DNA from: Micromonospora polyrhachis
Lineage (GTDB): Bacteria > Actinomycetota > Actinomycetes > Mycobacteriales > Micromonosporaceae
Reading direction: 5' to 3'
Assembly: GCF_014203835.1 (NCBI RefSeq)
Contig: NZ_JACHJW010000001.1
Span: forward strand, 2,170,001 to 2,234,000
DNA: 64,000 nucleotides
The notes under the pieces are model-generated. The model did not search any database, had not been told where the DNA came from, and saw nothing but the letters and a program-made list of their open reading frames with translations. Both the position numbers and the translations under genes were made by a program. This document shows positions 45,101 through 53,276 of this stretch, in pieces (position 1 is the stretch's first letter; each line of letters opens with the position of its first letter).

Positions 45101-46130
45101 GGTTCACCAGATCCTCAGCGAAGTGGCAGGCACTGGCCCGGGTGGGGCCGACCTGCAGCAGCGGGGGCAGCTTCTCCCGACACACCGACTGCGCCATCGG
45201 ACAACGCGGGTGGAACGGGCACCCGGACGGGATGTTCAACAGGCTCGGCGGGAGCCCCTTGATCGTCCGCAGCTCCTGGCCCTTCTCGTCGATCCGCGGG
45301 ATCGATTCCAGCAGGCCGATCGTGTACGGGTGCGACGGCTTCGCGTACAACTCGTGCACGTTCGCCTCTTCGACGATACGCCCCGCGTACATGACCGCGA
45401 TCCGGTCCGCGACGTCGGCGACCACACCCAGGTCGTGCGTGATCAGGATGAGGCCCATCTGCCGCTCACGCTGCAGTTCGGCGAGCAGGTCCATGATCTG
45501 CGCCTGCACGGTCACGTCGAGCGCGGTGGTCGGCTCGTCGGCGATCAGCACCTCGGGGTCGAGCGCGAGCGACATCGCGATCATGACGCGCTGCCGCATA
45601 CCACCCGAGAACTGGTGCGGATAGTTGTTGATCCGCCCCTTCGCGTTCGGGATCTGCACGAGGTCGAGCATTTCGATGGCGCGCTTCTTGGCGTCGGCGC
45701 GACTCATGCCCCGCCGGAACCGGAACTGCTCGGCGATCTGGAACCCGACGGTGAAGACCGGGTTCAGCGCGGAGAGCGCGTCCTGGAACACCATTGCGAT
45801 GCCTTCGCCGCGGATCCGCCGTCGCTCCTCGACCGACATCTTCAGCATGTCGCGGCCGTGGAACCGGGCCTCGCCGCCGGTGACGAAGCCGGGCGGGGTG
45901 TCGAGGATGCCCATGATGGTCTGCGCGGTCACGCTCTTGCCAGAGCCGGACTCTCCCAGCACGGCAAGCGTCTCGCCCGCGTCGACGTGGTAGGTCACCC
46001 CGTTGATGACCTTGGCCACGCCATCCCGGGTGCGGAACTCCACCCGGAGGTCCTCGACCTCAAGGAGGCGGCCGGAAGGACGTCCGGAGGCATCCGCTGC
46101 GGACCGCTCGGAAACGAGTATGTCGGACAC
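45093..46130 (-). CDS. Oligopeptide ABC transporter ATP-binding protein (OppD/DppD type)
   Basis: A 345-residue ATPase with Walker A GESGSGKSV, Q loop MVFQDALSALNPVFTVG, signature FSGGMRQRVMIAMSL, Walker B VLIADEPTTALDV and switch His LILITHDLGVVADVA. The C-terminal oligo_HPY part has CPFHPRCPMAQSVC. A Ser replaces the more usual Thr after the Walker A Lys-Ser, which is normal for OppD. It heterodimerises with the OppF-type protein encoded next. Eight bases separate its start from the permease stop. Confidence 0.94.
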   Translation of the reverse strand: MSDILVSERSAADASGRPSGRLLEVEDLRVEFRTRDGVAKVINGVTYHVDAGETLAVLGESGSGKSVTAQTIMGILDTPPGFVTGGEARFHGRDMLKMSVEERRRIRGEGIAMVFQDALSALNPVFTVGFQIAEQFRFRRGMSRADAKKRAIEMLDLVQIPNAKGRINNYPHQFSGGMRQRVMIAMSLALDPEVLIADEPTTALDVTVQAQIMDLLAELQRERQMGLILITHDLGVVADVADRIAVMYAGRIVEEANVHELYAKPSHPYTIGLLESIPRIDEKGQELRTIKGLPPSLLNIPSGCPFHPRCPMAQSVCREKLPPLLQVGPTRASACHFAEDLVNRD

Positions 46131-46138
46131 AGGATCTC

Positions 46139-47122
46139 CTACCGGAGTTTCGGATCGAGAGCCTCGCGCACTGCCTCACCGAGGGTGACGAAGCTGAGTA
46201 CGGCGGCGACGAGGAATGCGGAGGGGAAGAGCAGCAGGTGCGGCGCGACCCGGATCAGGTTCCGCGCCTCGCTGATCATGATGCCCCAGGACACTACCGG
46301 CGACTTCAGACCCACACCGAGGAACGACAGGGTCGCCTCGGCACCGATGAACGACCCGATGAGGATCGTCGAGTAGACCAGCAGCGGGGCCATGCAGTTC
46401 GGCAGCAGATGCTTGAAGATGATCCGCCCCGACCCGGCCCCCAGGGCCCGGGCCGCCACGACGTAGTCGGCGTCCTTGGTGGCCAGCACCGCCGACCGCA
46501 TGATCCGCATGGAGACCGGCCAGGTCAGCACCACCAGGGACATGATGACCAGTCCCATGATGCGCCACTCGTTGTTGTCCGACCCAGGCGCGTTGAAGGT
46601 GAAGAGGATCACGATCGCACCGAGGACGAACGGCAGGCCGAAGAAGATGTCGGCGATCCGGGACAGGACCGCGTCCACCCACCCGCCCTTGAACCCGGCG
46701 ACCATGCCCATCGCCCCACCGATGAGGACCGTGCCGATGGTGGAGAGCAGCGCGACGATGATCGAGGCACGGGCACCCCAGATCACCCGGGCGTAGACAT
46801 CCTGGCCCTGGATGTCATAGCCGAACCAGGCGTCGCCCGACGGCTTCGCCAGACTGTGCGCCAGCTGGCCGTAGGCCGGGTCCTTGCTGGTGAACAGCCA
46901 GGGGAAGGCGGCGATCACCACGAAGAAGGCGATGAACACCACGGAGATCCAGAAGAGCGGCTTGCGCCGCAGGTCCGTCCAGGCGTCGCCCAGCAGCCCT
47001 CGCGGCTTCGCCTGCTTGGCGTTGGCGGGCAGGCCGGCGTCCGGCGGCGCGGTGCCACCCGCGACGGTGGGTGCTTCTGCCGGCGGAGTCGTGACTGCCG
47101 ATCCGATCGTGGGGTCACTCAT
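46139..47122 (-). CDS. Oligopeptide ABC transporter permease (OppC/DppC type)
   Basis: A 327-residue permease with a 40-residue cytoplasmic N-terminus (including GLLGDAWTDLRRKPLFW, the OppC_N segment) and six spans. The EAA coupling loop is VVAARALGAGSGRIIFKHLLPN. ATG 47122 is chosen because it overlaps the OppB-type stop by eight bases with coupled translation; the frame is open further to 47161 inside the upstream gene. It ends LGEAVREALDPKLR, as usual for the family. Confidence 0.93.
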   Translation of the reverse strand: MSDPTIGSAVTTPPAEAPTVAGGTAPPDAGLPANAKQAKPRGLLGDAWTDLRRKPLFWISVVFIAFFVVIAAFPWLFTSKDPAYGQLAHSLAKPSGDAWFGYDIQGQDVYARVIWGARASIIVALLSTIGTVLIGGAMGMVAGFKGGWVDAVLSRIADIFFGLPFVLGAIVILFTFNAPGSDNNEWRIMGLVIMSLVVLTWPVSMRIMRSAVLATKDADYVVAARALGAGSGRIIFKHLLPNCMAPLLVYSTILIGSFIGAEATLSFLGVGLKSPVVSWGIMISEARNLIRVAPHLLLFPSAFLVAAVLSFVTLGEAVREALDPKLR

Positions 47123-48041
47123 AGCGGATCCTCGGGTCCAGGGCGGCGTAGAGCAGGTCAACCACCAGGTTCATGAGCAGATAGACGAGCACCAGGATCA
47201 CGACGATGGAGACCACCGTCGCGCCTTCCTTGGTGACGATCGCCCGGAAGACCTCTCGACCAATTCCGTTGATATTGAAGATACCCTCGGTTACGATCGC
47301 GCCACCCATCAGTGCGCCGAGGTCGGTACCGAGGAACGTGATCACCGGAATCATCGAGTTACGCAGCAGGTGGACGCCCACCACCCGACGCATGGGCAGC
47401 CCCTTGGCGATGGCGGTCCGTACGTAGTCGGCGCGGCGGTTCTCCGCGATGCTCGTCCGGGCCAACCTGGCGATGTACGCCATGGAGGTGCTGCCGAGGA
47501 CGAAGCCGGGTATCAGCAACTCCGAGAAGGGTACGTCGCTCGAGACCGTGGGGTTGATGATGCCCCACTTCACACCGAACAGGAACTGCAGCACGAAGCC
47601 GGTGACGAAGGTGGGAATCGCGATCAGGAACAGTGTGGAGACCAGGACCAGGTTGTCCATGAAGCCGTTGCGCCGTAGACCGCTCAGCACGCCGGCGGTG
47701 ATGCCGATCAGGGCCTCGACGGCCAACGCGACGATGGCCAGCTTGAGGGTGTTGGGGTACGCGGCGGCGATCAGCTCGTTGATCGACCGGCCACCGTACG
47801 TGGTGCCGAAGTCCCCCTGGAGCATGTTCTGCATGTACTTCAGGTACTGCACAGGCCATGGCTGATCGAGCGCGTATTTCTCGGTCATGCCGGCGATGTA
47901 GGAGTCTGGGCAGCGGCGGTCACCGCATTTTCCAGCAAAGGGGTCGCCGGGCACCGCCCAGACGAGCCAGTAGATCAGAAGTGTGGTCCCGATGAAGACG
48001 GGAACCAGTTGGAGCAGCCGCCTCAGTACATAACGGCCCAT
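47115..48041 (-). CDS. Oligopeptide ABC transporter permease (OppB/DppB type)
   Basis: A 308-residue permease beginning MGRYVLRRLLQLVPVFIGTTLLIYWLV, the family hallmark. An extracytoplasmic loop includes CGDRRCPDSYIAG, with a likely disulfide, then LDQPWPVQYLKYMQNMLQGDFGTTY. The EAA loop is ADYVRTAIAKGLPMRRVVGVHLLRNSMIP, and the protein ends LYAALDPRIRYE. ATG 48041 has a strong GGAGGA site. It lies downstream of the binding-protein gene, separated by a hairpin that may lower its expression. Confidence 0.94.
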   Translation of the reverse strand: MGRYVLRRLLQLVPVFIGTTLLIYWLVWAVPGDPFAGKCGDRRCPDSYIAGMTEKYALDQPWPVQYLKYMQNMLQGDFGTTYGGRSINELIAAAYPNTLKLAIVALAVEALIGITAGVLSGLRRNGFMDNLVLVSTLFLIAIPTFVTGFVLQFLFGVKWGIINPTVSSDVPFSELLIPGFVLGSTSMAYIARLARTSIAENRRADYVRTAIAKGLPMRRVVGVHLLRNSMIPVITFLGTDLGALMGGAIVTEGIFNINGIGREVFRAIVTKEGATVVSIVVILVLVYLLMNLVVDLLYAALDPRIRYE

Positions 48042-48130
48042 GGGTCCTCCAGACGGGGGGGCGCGTCGGGCGCCCGACACGGGTAGCAGATGCGCGCCGG
48101 AAACGTGGCAGACGCACCCCGGCGATACCG

Positions 48131-48172
48131 CCCCGGGTCGGGCCGCCAAGGAACCGGCGGCCCGACCCGGGG
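48131..48172 (-). promoter_or_regulatory. Intercistronic hairpin between binding protein and permeases
   Basis: CCCCGGGTCGGGCCGCC (48131-48147) pairs perfectly over 17 bases with 48156-48172, loop of 8 bases. Placed after a highly expressed binding-protein gene and before the permeases, it probably acts as a partial terminator or 3'-stabiliser that sets unequal expression. Confidence 0.75.
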
Positions 48173-48189
48173 TCGGAACTAGTTACTTA

Positions 48190-49827
48190 CTAGAGCTCGA
48201 CCGAGGAAAGGTCGATCTCACCGACGTTGGTGACCTCAACCTTCTTCAGCTTCTCCGAGTGCCCCCACTGCTCGTTGTAGAAGTACACCGGGATGCTCGG
48301 GGTGTCGGCGTCGACGAGCGCAACGGCCTCAGCGAACTTGGCGTGCGCGGCGTCGATGTCGGCGGCCGCGGTGCCCTCCTTGTAGAGCCGGTCGACCTCC
48401 TTGTTGCTGTAGAGGCCGTCGTTCGAGGAACCACCGGTCACGTACAGCGGGCCGATCCAGTTCTCCACGTCCGGGTAGTCCTGCTGCCAGGCCGCCCGGT
48501 ACGGGCCCTTCATCTCGTGGTTGTTGATCATCTGACGGAACACCGCGAAGGTCGGGATGCCCTCGGCGCGGGCGTTGATGCCCAGCGTGTTCTTCACGCT
48601 CTGCGCGACGGCCTCCATCCACTCCTTGTGGCTGGCGTCAGCGTTGTAGTAGAAGACCATCTCGCCCTGGAAGCCACCGGCCTTCTCCAGCAGCTTCTTG
48701 GCCTCGTCCGGGTTGTAGGCGCAGGAGGTGCAGTTGCCCTCCTTGTTCCCCGGCGCGAGCGGGTTGGCCCAGCTGTTGGACGGCTTCTTCGAGTTGAAGA
48801 AGACCTTCTCGGTGATCTCTGCCCGGTTGACCGACATCGAGACGGCCTTGCGCAGGTCAGCGTTCTGGAAGCGCTTGTCGTACATCGGGAAGGCGATCAG
48901 AGCCGAGGTCGGAACCGGCACGTTCTTGGCCCGGGTGCCCAGGTCGCTCTTCCACTTGTCACCGGCGAGCGACGAGTTCGGCACCTGCTCCATGAAGTCC
49001 AGCTGACCGGAGAGCAGGTCGTTGTAGGCGGCGGTGTCGTCCTGGTAGATCTTGACGGTCAGGTCCTTGAACTTGACCTTGTCTTCCAGGGTGTAGTCGT
49101 CGAACCGGGTCAGCTTGACCTCGACGTTGTCCTGCCACGAGACGAACTTCACCGGGCCGTTGCCGATCGGCTTCTTACCGAAGGCGTCCGAGGTCGAGGT
49201 GAAGAAGGCGTCCGGCAGCGGCATGAACGCGCTGTAGCCGAGCTTGGTCGGGAAGATCGAGAACGGTGCCGCCAGCGTGACCTTGAAGGTGTGGTCGTCA
49301 ACGACCTCCAGGCCCTTCATCGTCTTGCTCGTCGGCTCCGGGGCCTTCTGCGGGCCGTCCGCCCCGTCGGGGTCCTCGGTGTGGACGTCGGCGTAGCCGT
49401 CGATGTCGCTGAAGAAGCTGGCGCCCTGGACCGCGTTCGGCGAGTAGGCGTTCCAGTTCCAGGCGTCAACGAAGTTCTTCGCCTTGACCTCGGTACCGTC
49501 GTGGAACTTGGTACCCTTCTTGATCTTGATGGTGTAGACCTTGGAGTCGGTGGTGTCGATCGACTCGGCAAGGGCCTTGACCGGGTTGCCACCGTCGTTC
49601 GGGTACCGCACCAGACCGGTCCACATGAAGTCGATGATCTTGCCGCCACCGGTCTCGGTGGTGTTGGCGGGGACCAGACCGACCTCGGGCTGGGTGCCGT
49701 GGATCGTGATGGCGCCATCGGTGCTTCCGCCCGAGTTGTCGCCTCCGTCCCCACTGTTGCAGCCAGCAGCGACGAGCACGACAGCCGCGCTGACCGCGAC
49801 CGCGCCCGCGCGCTTCGAGACTCTCAT
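48190..49827 (-). CDS. Peptide ABC transporter substrate-binding lipoprotein
   Basis: A 545-residue SBP family 5 lipoprotein and first gene of the importer operon. The signal is MRVSKRAGAVAVSAAVVLVAAGC, with lipobox VAAGC and a Gly/Asp/Ser linker after it. The mature part shows the class C cluster pattern: GTQPEVGLVPANTTETGG, then GTKFHDGTEVKAKNFVDAW, PNAVQGASFFSDI, AFMPLPDAFF and LRKAVSMSVNRAEI. ATG 49827 follows AGGAGG. It captures oligopeptides or similar ligands outside the membrane for the OppBCDF-type machinery encoded downstream. Confidence 0.94.
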   Translation of the reverse strand: MRVSKRAGAVAVSAAVVLVAAGCNSGDGGDNSGGSTDGAITIHGTQPEVGLVPANTTETGGGKIIDFMWTGLVRYPNDGGNPVKALAESIDTTDSKVYTIKIKKGTKFHDGTEVKAKNFVDAWNWNAYSPNAVQGASFFSDIDGYADVHTEDPDGADGPQKAPEPTSKTMKGLEVVDDHTFKVTLAAPFSIFPTKLGYSAFMPLPDAFFTSTSDAFGKKPIGNGPVKFVSWQDNVEVKLTRFDDYTLEDKVKFKDLTVKIYQDDTAAYNDLLSGQLDFMEQVPNSSLAGDKWKSDLGTRAKNVPVPTSALIAFPMYDKRFQNADLRKAVSMSVNRAEITEKVFFNSKKPSNSWANPLAPGNKEGNCTSCAYNPDEAKKLLEKAGGFQGEMVFYYNADASHKEWMEAVAQSVKNTLGINARAEGIPTFAVFRQMINNHEMKGPYRAAWQQDYPDVENWIGPLYVTGGSSNDGLYSNKEVDRLYKEGTAAADIDAAHAKFAEAVALVDADTPSIPVYFYNEQWGHSEKLKKVEVTNVGEIDLSSVEL

Positions 49828-50276
49828 TACTGGGGCCTCCTCTTTCATTACCTGGGTCTTCGCCGTGTGGTTCTACACGTCGTAGGGGTGACGCCGACCG
49901 GCCGCCCGAAGGTTGACACGGACCGCCGGAAAGCTACCGCAGGGAATCGGGACACCCCAGATGCACCGATGATCCGCCGGGCTCGCCCACCCACCGCACG
50001 CCGCCACCGCAACCGGTTTCCTTCGCTCCGGGCGGCCTGGGACAGGCCTTCGGGGAACGTCGGACGCGCCAGCCGGGTGACCCACGCAGGGGGGTGGAGC
50101 GCTTGCAACTGTGACACCGCCTGGCCTGTTGCGTGAAGGTGCCGTTATCAAGACGTTAGTTGCCTGGTGCGCTGCCGATACTGAAGAAAGATCGTTTTTC
50201 GCCCCGGAAAGGCGGCCCTGACCAGCAATTCCGTCATAGCCGCCGATACCTCGCCCTGCGCGTAGGCTCAGCTTTC
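49828..50276. other. Divergent intergenic region, importer operon / PIG-L gene
   Basis: About 450 bases with no gene I can support. It should contain the oligopeptide operon promoter (left side) and the PIG-L promoter (right side); TAGGCT at 50263-50268 lies 8 bases before the PIG-L ATG and could be a -10 box of a leaderless message. Open frames here lack coding bias. Confidence 0.6.
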
Positions 50277-51011
50277 ATGAGCTTTCCCGCCTCCGCACCA
50301 CCACTTTCCGACGTACGACGCACACTCGCCGTATTCGCCCATCCGGACGATATAGATTTTGGCTCCGCGGGCACCATTGCCAGCTGGGTAGCCGAAGGTA
50401 TCGAGGTCACGTACCTTCTCATCACCCGGGGGGATGCCGGTGGGTTCGACGACACACCACGCGACGAGTTGCCCCTGATGCGAGAACGGGAGCAGCGAAG
50501 CGCCGCCGCCGCCGTCGGCGTACACGAGGTGTATTTCCTCGATGGTTACTCGGACGGCACCCTCTCCCCCACCCTGGCCCTGCGGCGGGACATCACCGCG
50601 GCGATCCGCCGGACACGACCGGACCGGGTGCTGACCAGCTCACCACTGCGCCGCTGGGAGCACCTCACCGGCCCAAGTCACCCCGACCATCTCGCCGCAG
50701 GGGAGGCGACCACCTGCGCCATCTACCCGGACGCGCGCAACCCGTTCGCCTTCCCGGAGCTACTTCGGGAAGGCCTGGAGCCGTGGGTGGTCCGCGAGGT
50801 GTGGTACGCCGGAGGGCCCGACCCGGATCACGCGGTGGACATCACCGACCATTTCGAGCAGAAGGTAGCGGCATTACGGGCGCATACCTCGCAGACCGCC
50901 CACCTTGACCTGGAAAGCTGGCTGCGTGACTGGCTCGGCGCCACGGCCCGGTCCGCCGGGCTGCCAGAGGGTCGGTTGGCGGAATCGTTCACCGTCCTCC
51001 GCACGGAGTGA
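50277..51011 (+). CDS. PIG-L family (LmbE-like) deacetylase
   Basis: A 244-residue zinc-dependent deacetylase-fold protein. The metal site motif HPDD is in VFAHPDDIDFGSAGTIA (residues about 19-22), and the third ligand is in GPSHPDHLAAG. The fold is completed by LITRGDAGGF, REREQRSAAAAVGV and TSSPLRRWEH. Relatives deacetylate N-acetyl sugars, for example in mycothiol synthesis (MshB, Mca) and natural-product glycosides; this short form is a generic member whose substrate cannot be told. ATG 50277 is the likely start. Its stop codon lies in the first unit of a 30-base tandem repeat. Confidence 0.9.
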   Translation: MSFPASAPPLSDVRRTLAVFAHPDDIDFGSAGTIASWVAEGIEVTYLLITRGDAGGFDDTPRDELPLMREREQRSAAAAVGVHEVYFLDGYSDGTLSPTLALRRDITAAIRRTRPDRVLTSSPLRRWEHLTGPSHPDHLAAGEATTCAIYPDARNPFAFPELLREGLEPWVVREVWYAGGPDPDHAVDITDHFEQKVAALRAHTSQTAHLDLESWLRDWLGATARSAGLPEGRLAESFTVLRTE

Positions 51012-51079
51012 GGCCACGAGACCATGCTCCGTATGGAGTGAGGCCACGAGACCATGCTCCGGCACGGAGTGGGGCCACC
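51001..51079. repeat. 30-base tandem repeat at the PIG-L gene stop
   Basis: GGAGTGAGGCCACGAGACCA begins at 51005 and again at 51035, with a 30-base period, and a partial third unit starts at 51066. The gene's TGA stop lies within the first unit. Confidence 0.85.
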
Positions 51080-51130
51080 GGACAGTCATGCCGGTTCGGC
51101 CGATCGAGATCAACCGAACCGGCCCAAAGT

Positions 51131-51814
51131 TCAGACCAGTCGGCGATCCGCAGCCCAGCGGGACAGCTCATAGCGATTGGACATCTGGAGCTTGCGCAGG
51201 ACGTTCGAGACATGTGTCTCCACCGTCTTGATGGAGATGTACAACTCCTTGGCGATCTCCTTGTAGGCGTACCCCCGGGCGAGCAGCCGCAGCACCTCCC
51301 GTTCCCGGTTGGTGAGCTGGTCCAGTTCCGGGTCGGCGACCGGGGTGTCCGGACGGGCGGCGAAGGCGTCCAGCACGAAACCGGCCAACCGGGGACTGAA
51401 CACCGCATCGCCATCGGCCACCCGCCGGATCGCCGCGGCCAGTTCGTCCGGCGAGATCGTCTTGGTGACGTACCCCCGGGCACCGGCCCGGATCAGGCCG
51501 ATCACGTCGTCCGCCGCGTCGGAGACGCTCAGCGCGAGAAACCGGACCTGCGGATGGCTGCGACGCATCGCCTCCAGCACCGCCCGACCACCCCCGTCCG
51601 GCATGTGTACGTCGAGCAGCACCACGTCCGGCTCCAGCGCGGCGATCCGGGTGACCGCCTCGACCACGCTGCTCGCCTCGCCGACCACCTCCACGTGCGC
51701 GCCCAGTTCGGCCCGGACCCCGGCCCGGAACATGGCGTGGTCGTCGACCAGGAACACCCGCAGCTGACGGGGGATGTCGACGTTGATGGCCGCCTCGCTC
51801 GGCTGGTCAGTCAT
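51131..51814 (-). CDS. LuxR/NarL-family response regulator
   Basis: A 227-residue regulator. The receiver has VFLVDDHAMFRAGVRAEL, phospho-acceptor Asp68 in VVLLDVHMPDGGGRAVLE and Lys in GYVTKTISPDELAAAI. The C-terminal LuxR HTH has LTNREREVLRLLARGYAYKEIAKELYISIKTVETHVSNVLRKL. It is translated after, and overlaps by eight bases, the PspC-type histidine kinase gene. The pair resembles cell-envelope stress systems (LiaSR/VraSR-like) of actinomycetes. Confidence 0.96.
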   Translation of the reverse strand: MTDQPSEAAINVDIPRQLRVFLVDDHAMFRAGVRAELGAHVEVVGEASSVVEAVTRIAALEPDVVLLDVHMPDGGGRAVLEAMRRSHPQVRFLALSVSDAADDVIGLIRAGARGYVTKTISPDELAAAIRRVADGDAVFSPRLAGFVLDAFAARPDTPVADPELDQLTNREREVLRLLARGYAYKEIAKELYISIKTVETHVSNVLRKLQMSNRYELSRWAADRRLV

Positions 51815-53057
51815 GATCTTTTCCTGTCCTTCCTGCGGTGCCGGGAGTCGGCAGAGTCAGTCGCACCTCGGTGCCGCTGCCCGGTTCGCTGCGGATCTCC
51901 GCTCGCCCGCCGTGCCGGTCCATCCGACCGATGATCGAGCCACGTACCCCGTGCCGATGGTCCTCCACCGTAGTCGGGTCGAAACCCGCGCCCCGATCGC
52001 GGACGAAGACACTGATCTGCTCCGGCTCGACCTCGGCGTAGAGCGACACCGTCTGGACCTTGGCGTGCCGGGCGGCGTTGACCAACGCCTCACGTGCGGC
52101 GGCGATCAGCGCCCCGACCCGTTCGTCGGTCTCCCGATCACCCACCACCACCGTCTCCACGGTGACCGCATAGGTGTCCTCCACCTCTGCCGCAGCCTGC
52201 TCCAGCGCGGCGGCGAGCCGTTCGGTCGGCGAGGCGGTGGGCTTGTACAGCCAGTTACGCAACGAACGTTCCTGGCCCCGGGCCAGCCGCTGCACCGTCT
52301 TCACGTCGTGGGCGTTACGCAGGATGAGCGCTAGGGTGTGCAGGACCTGGTCGTGCACCATGGCGGCCAACTCGGCCCGTTCCTGTTCCCGGATGCGCCC
52401 CTCGCGCTCCGCGCGAAGTTGGTTGAAGGTCCGCCAGAGGGCGGGCGCGGCCACCACCCCGACTCCGGCGAGCCCGACCAGCGCGAAGATCACGCCGTTG
52501 AGTACCGCGTCGAAGTTGTCCTGCGGGGAGTAGACGGCGACCACGCCGATGATGCCGACGGCGACGAGCACCCCACCGCCGATGAAGCGCAGGACGAAGG
52601 CGCGTCGGTCGCTCTCCTCCACCACCGCGCCGAGCCACGGCACCGACATCGACTCGCTCCACTGCTGCCGACGTCCGGGCGTGGACTGGTGCCAGATCAC
52701 CCCCGCGCCGACAGCGATGATCGCCACCAGCCAGCCGGCGGTGCTGGCCACACCGATCGAGTCGAACACCAGGGCCTGCACCATGATCATGCCGAGGCCG
52801 ATGGCCACGAATGGCAGAAGCTGGAAGAAGTCCCGCGGCGGGGGCGTCTCGGCGGTGTCCGACCGAAGCGGGACGACCGCCCAGAAGGCCGCGTAGAGCA
52901 GCACACCGAGCCCGCTGAGTCCGAGCAGCACGGCGAACGCGACCCGGACCCGGACCACCGAGATGCCCAGGTGCTCGGCGATGCCGGAGGCCACGCCGGC
53001 GACCATCCGGTGGTCCCGGGAGCGGTAGAGGCGCGGAGGTTCGGTGGGGATGCTGAT
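51807..53057 (-). CDS. Histidine kinase with N-terminal PspC domain
   Basis: About 416 residues. An N-terminal PspC domain, PRLYRSRDHRMVAGVASGIAEHLGI then a span, is followed by about five more spans and a HisKA_3/HATPase core: AELAAMVHDQVLHTLALILRNA with the phospho-acceptor His, LVNAARHAKVQTVSLYAEV and DRGAGFDPTTVEDHRHGVRGSIIGRM. It should sense envelope or membrane state. The start is problematic: the frame is open to a GTG at 53135 with no ribosome site, while AAGGAG at 53065-53070 sits exactly 7 bases before an ATC codon at 53057, and no NTG codon lies between that and Met20 inside the PspC domain. I list the ATC position as most likely. Confidence 0.88.
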   Translation of the reverse strand: MSIPTEPPRLYRSRDHRMVAGVASGIAEHLGISVVRVRVAFAVLLGLSGLGVLLYAAFWAVVPLRSDTAETPPPRDFFQLLPFVAIGLGMIMVQALVFDSIGVASTAGWLVAIIAVGAGVIWHQSTPGRRQQWSESMSVPWLGAVVEESDRRAFVLRFIGGGVLVAVGIIGVVAVYSPQDNFDAVLNGVIFALVGLAGVGVVAAPALWRTFNQLRAEREGRIREQERAELAAMVHDQVLHTLALILRNAHDVKTVQRLARGQERSLRNWLYKPTASPTERLAAALEQAAAEVEDTYAVTVETVVVGDRETDERVGALIAAAREALVNAARHAKVQTVSLYAEVEPEQISVFVRDRGAGFDPTTVEDHRHGVRGSIIGRMDRHGGRAEIRSEPGSGTEVRLTLPTPGTAGRTGKDHD

Positions 53058-53276
53058 CGGGGAACTCCTTGTCCTGCCGGCCTGTCGGCCGGTCTCCGTG
53101 GGCCTGCCTGCCGGCCTGCCCGGCCGACTACACACCGCTGGTCATTCGATCGTCACACGGGCCCGGTTCCCTCGGCTACGGGGTAAGTCCCTGGTCGTTG
53201 GGTGGGCAGATCTCAGGGTGGGCTCAGGGTCGGGTCCCGAGGCCGGTCAGGTGGTCGACGAACGAGGATTTGGAGT

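Noticed and set aside
50160-50276. An N-terminal extension of the PIG-L protein to 50160
   Set aside because: The added residues have no fold-like pattern and the HPDD domain begins just after the ATG at 50277.
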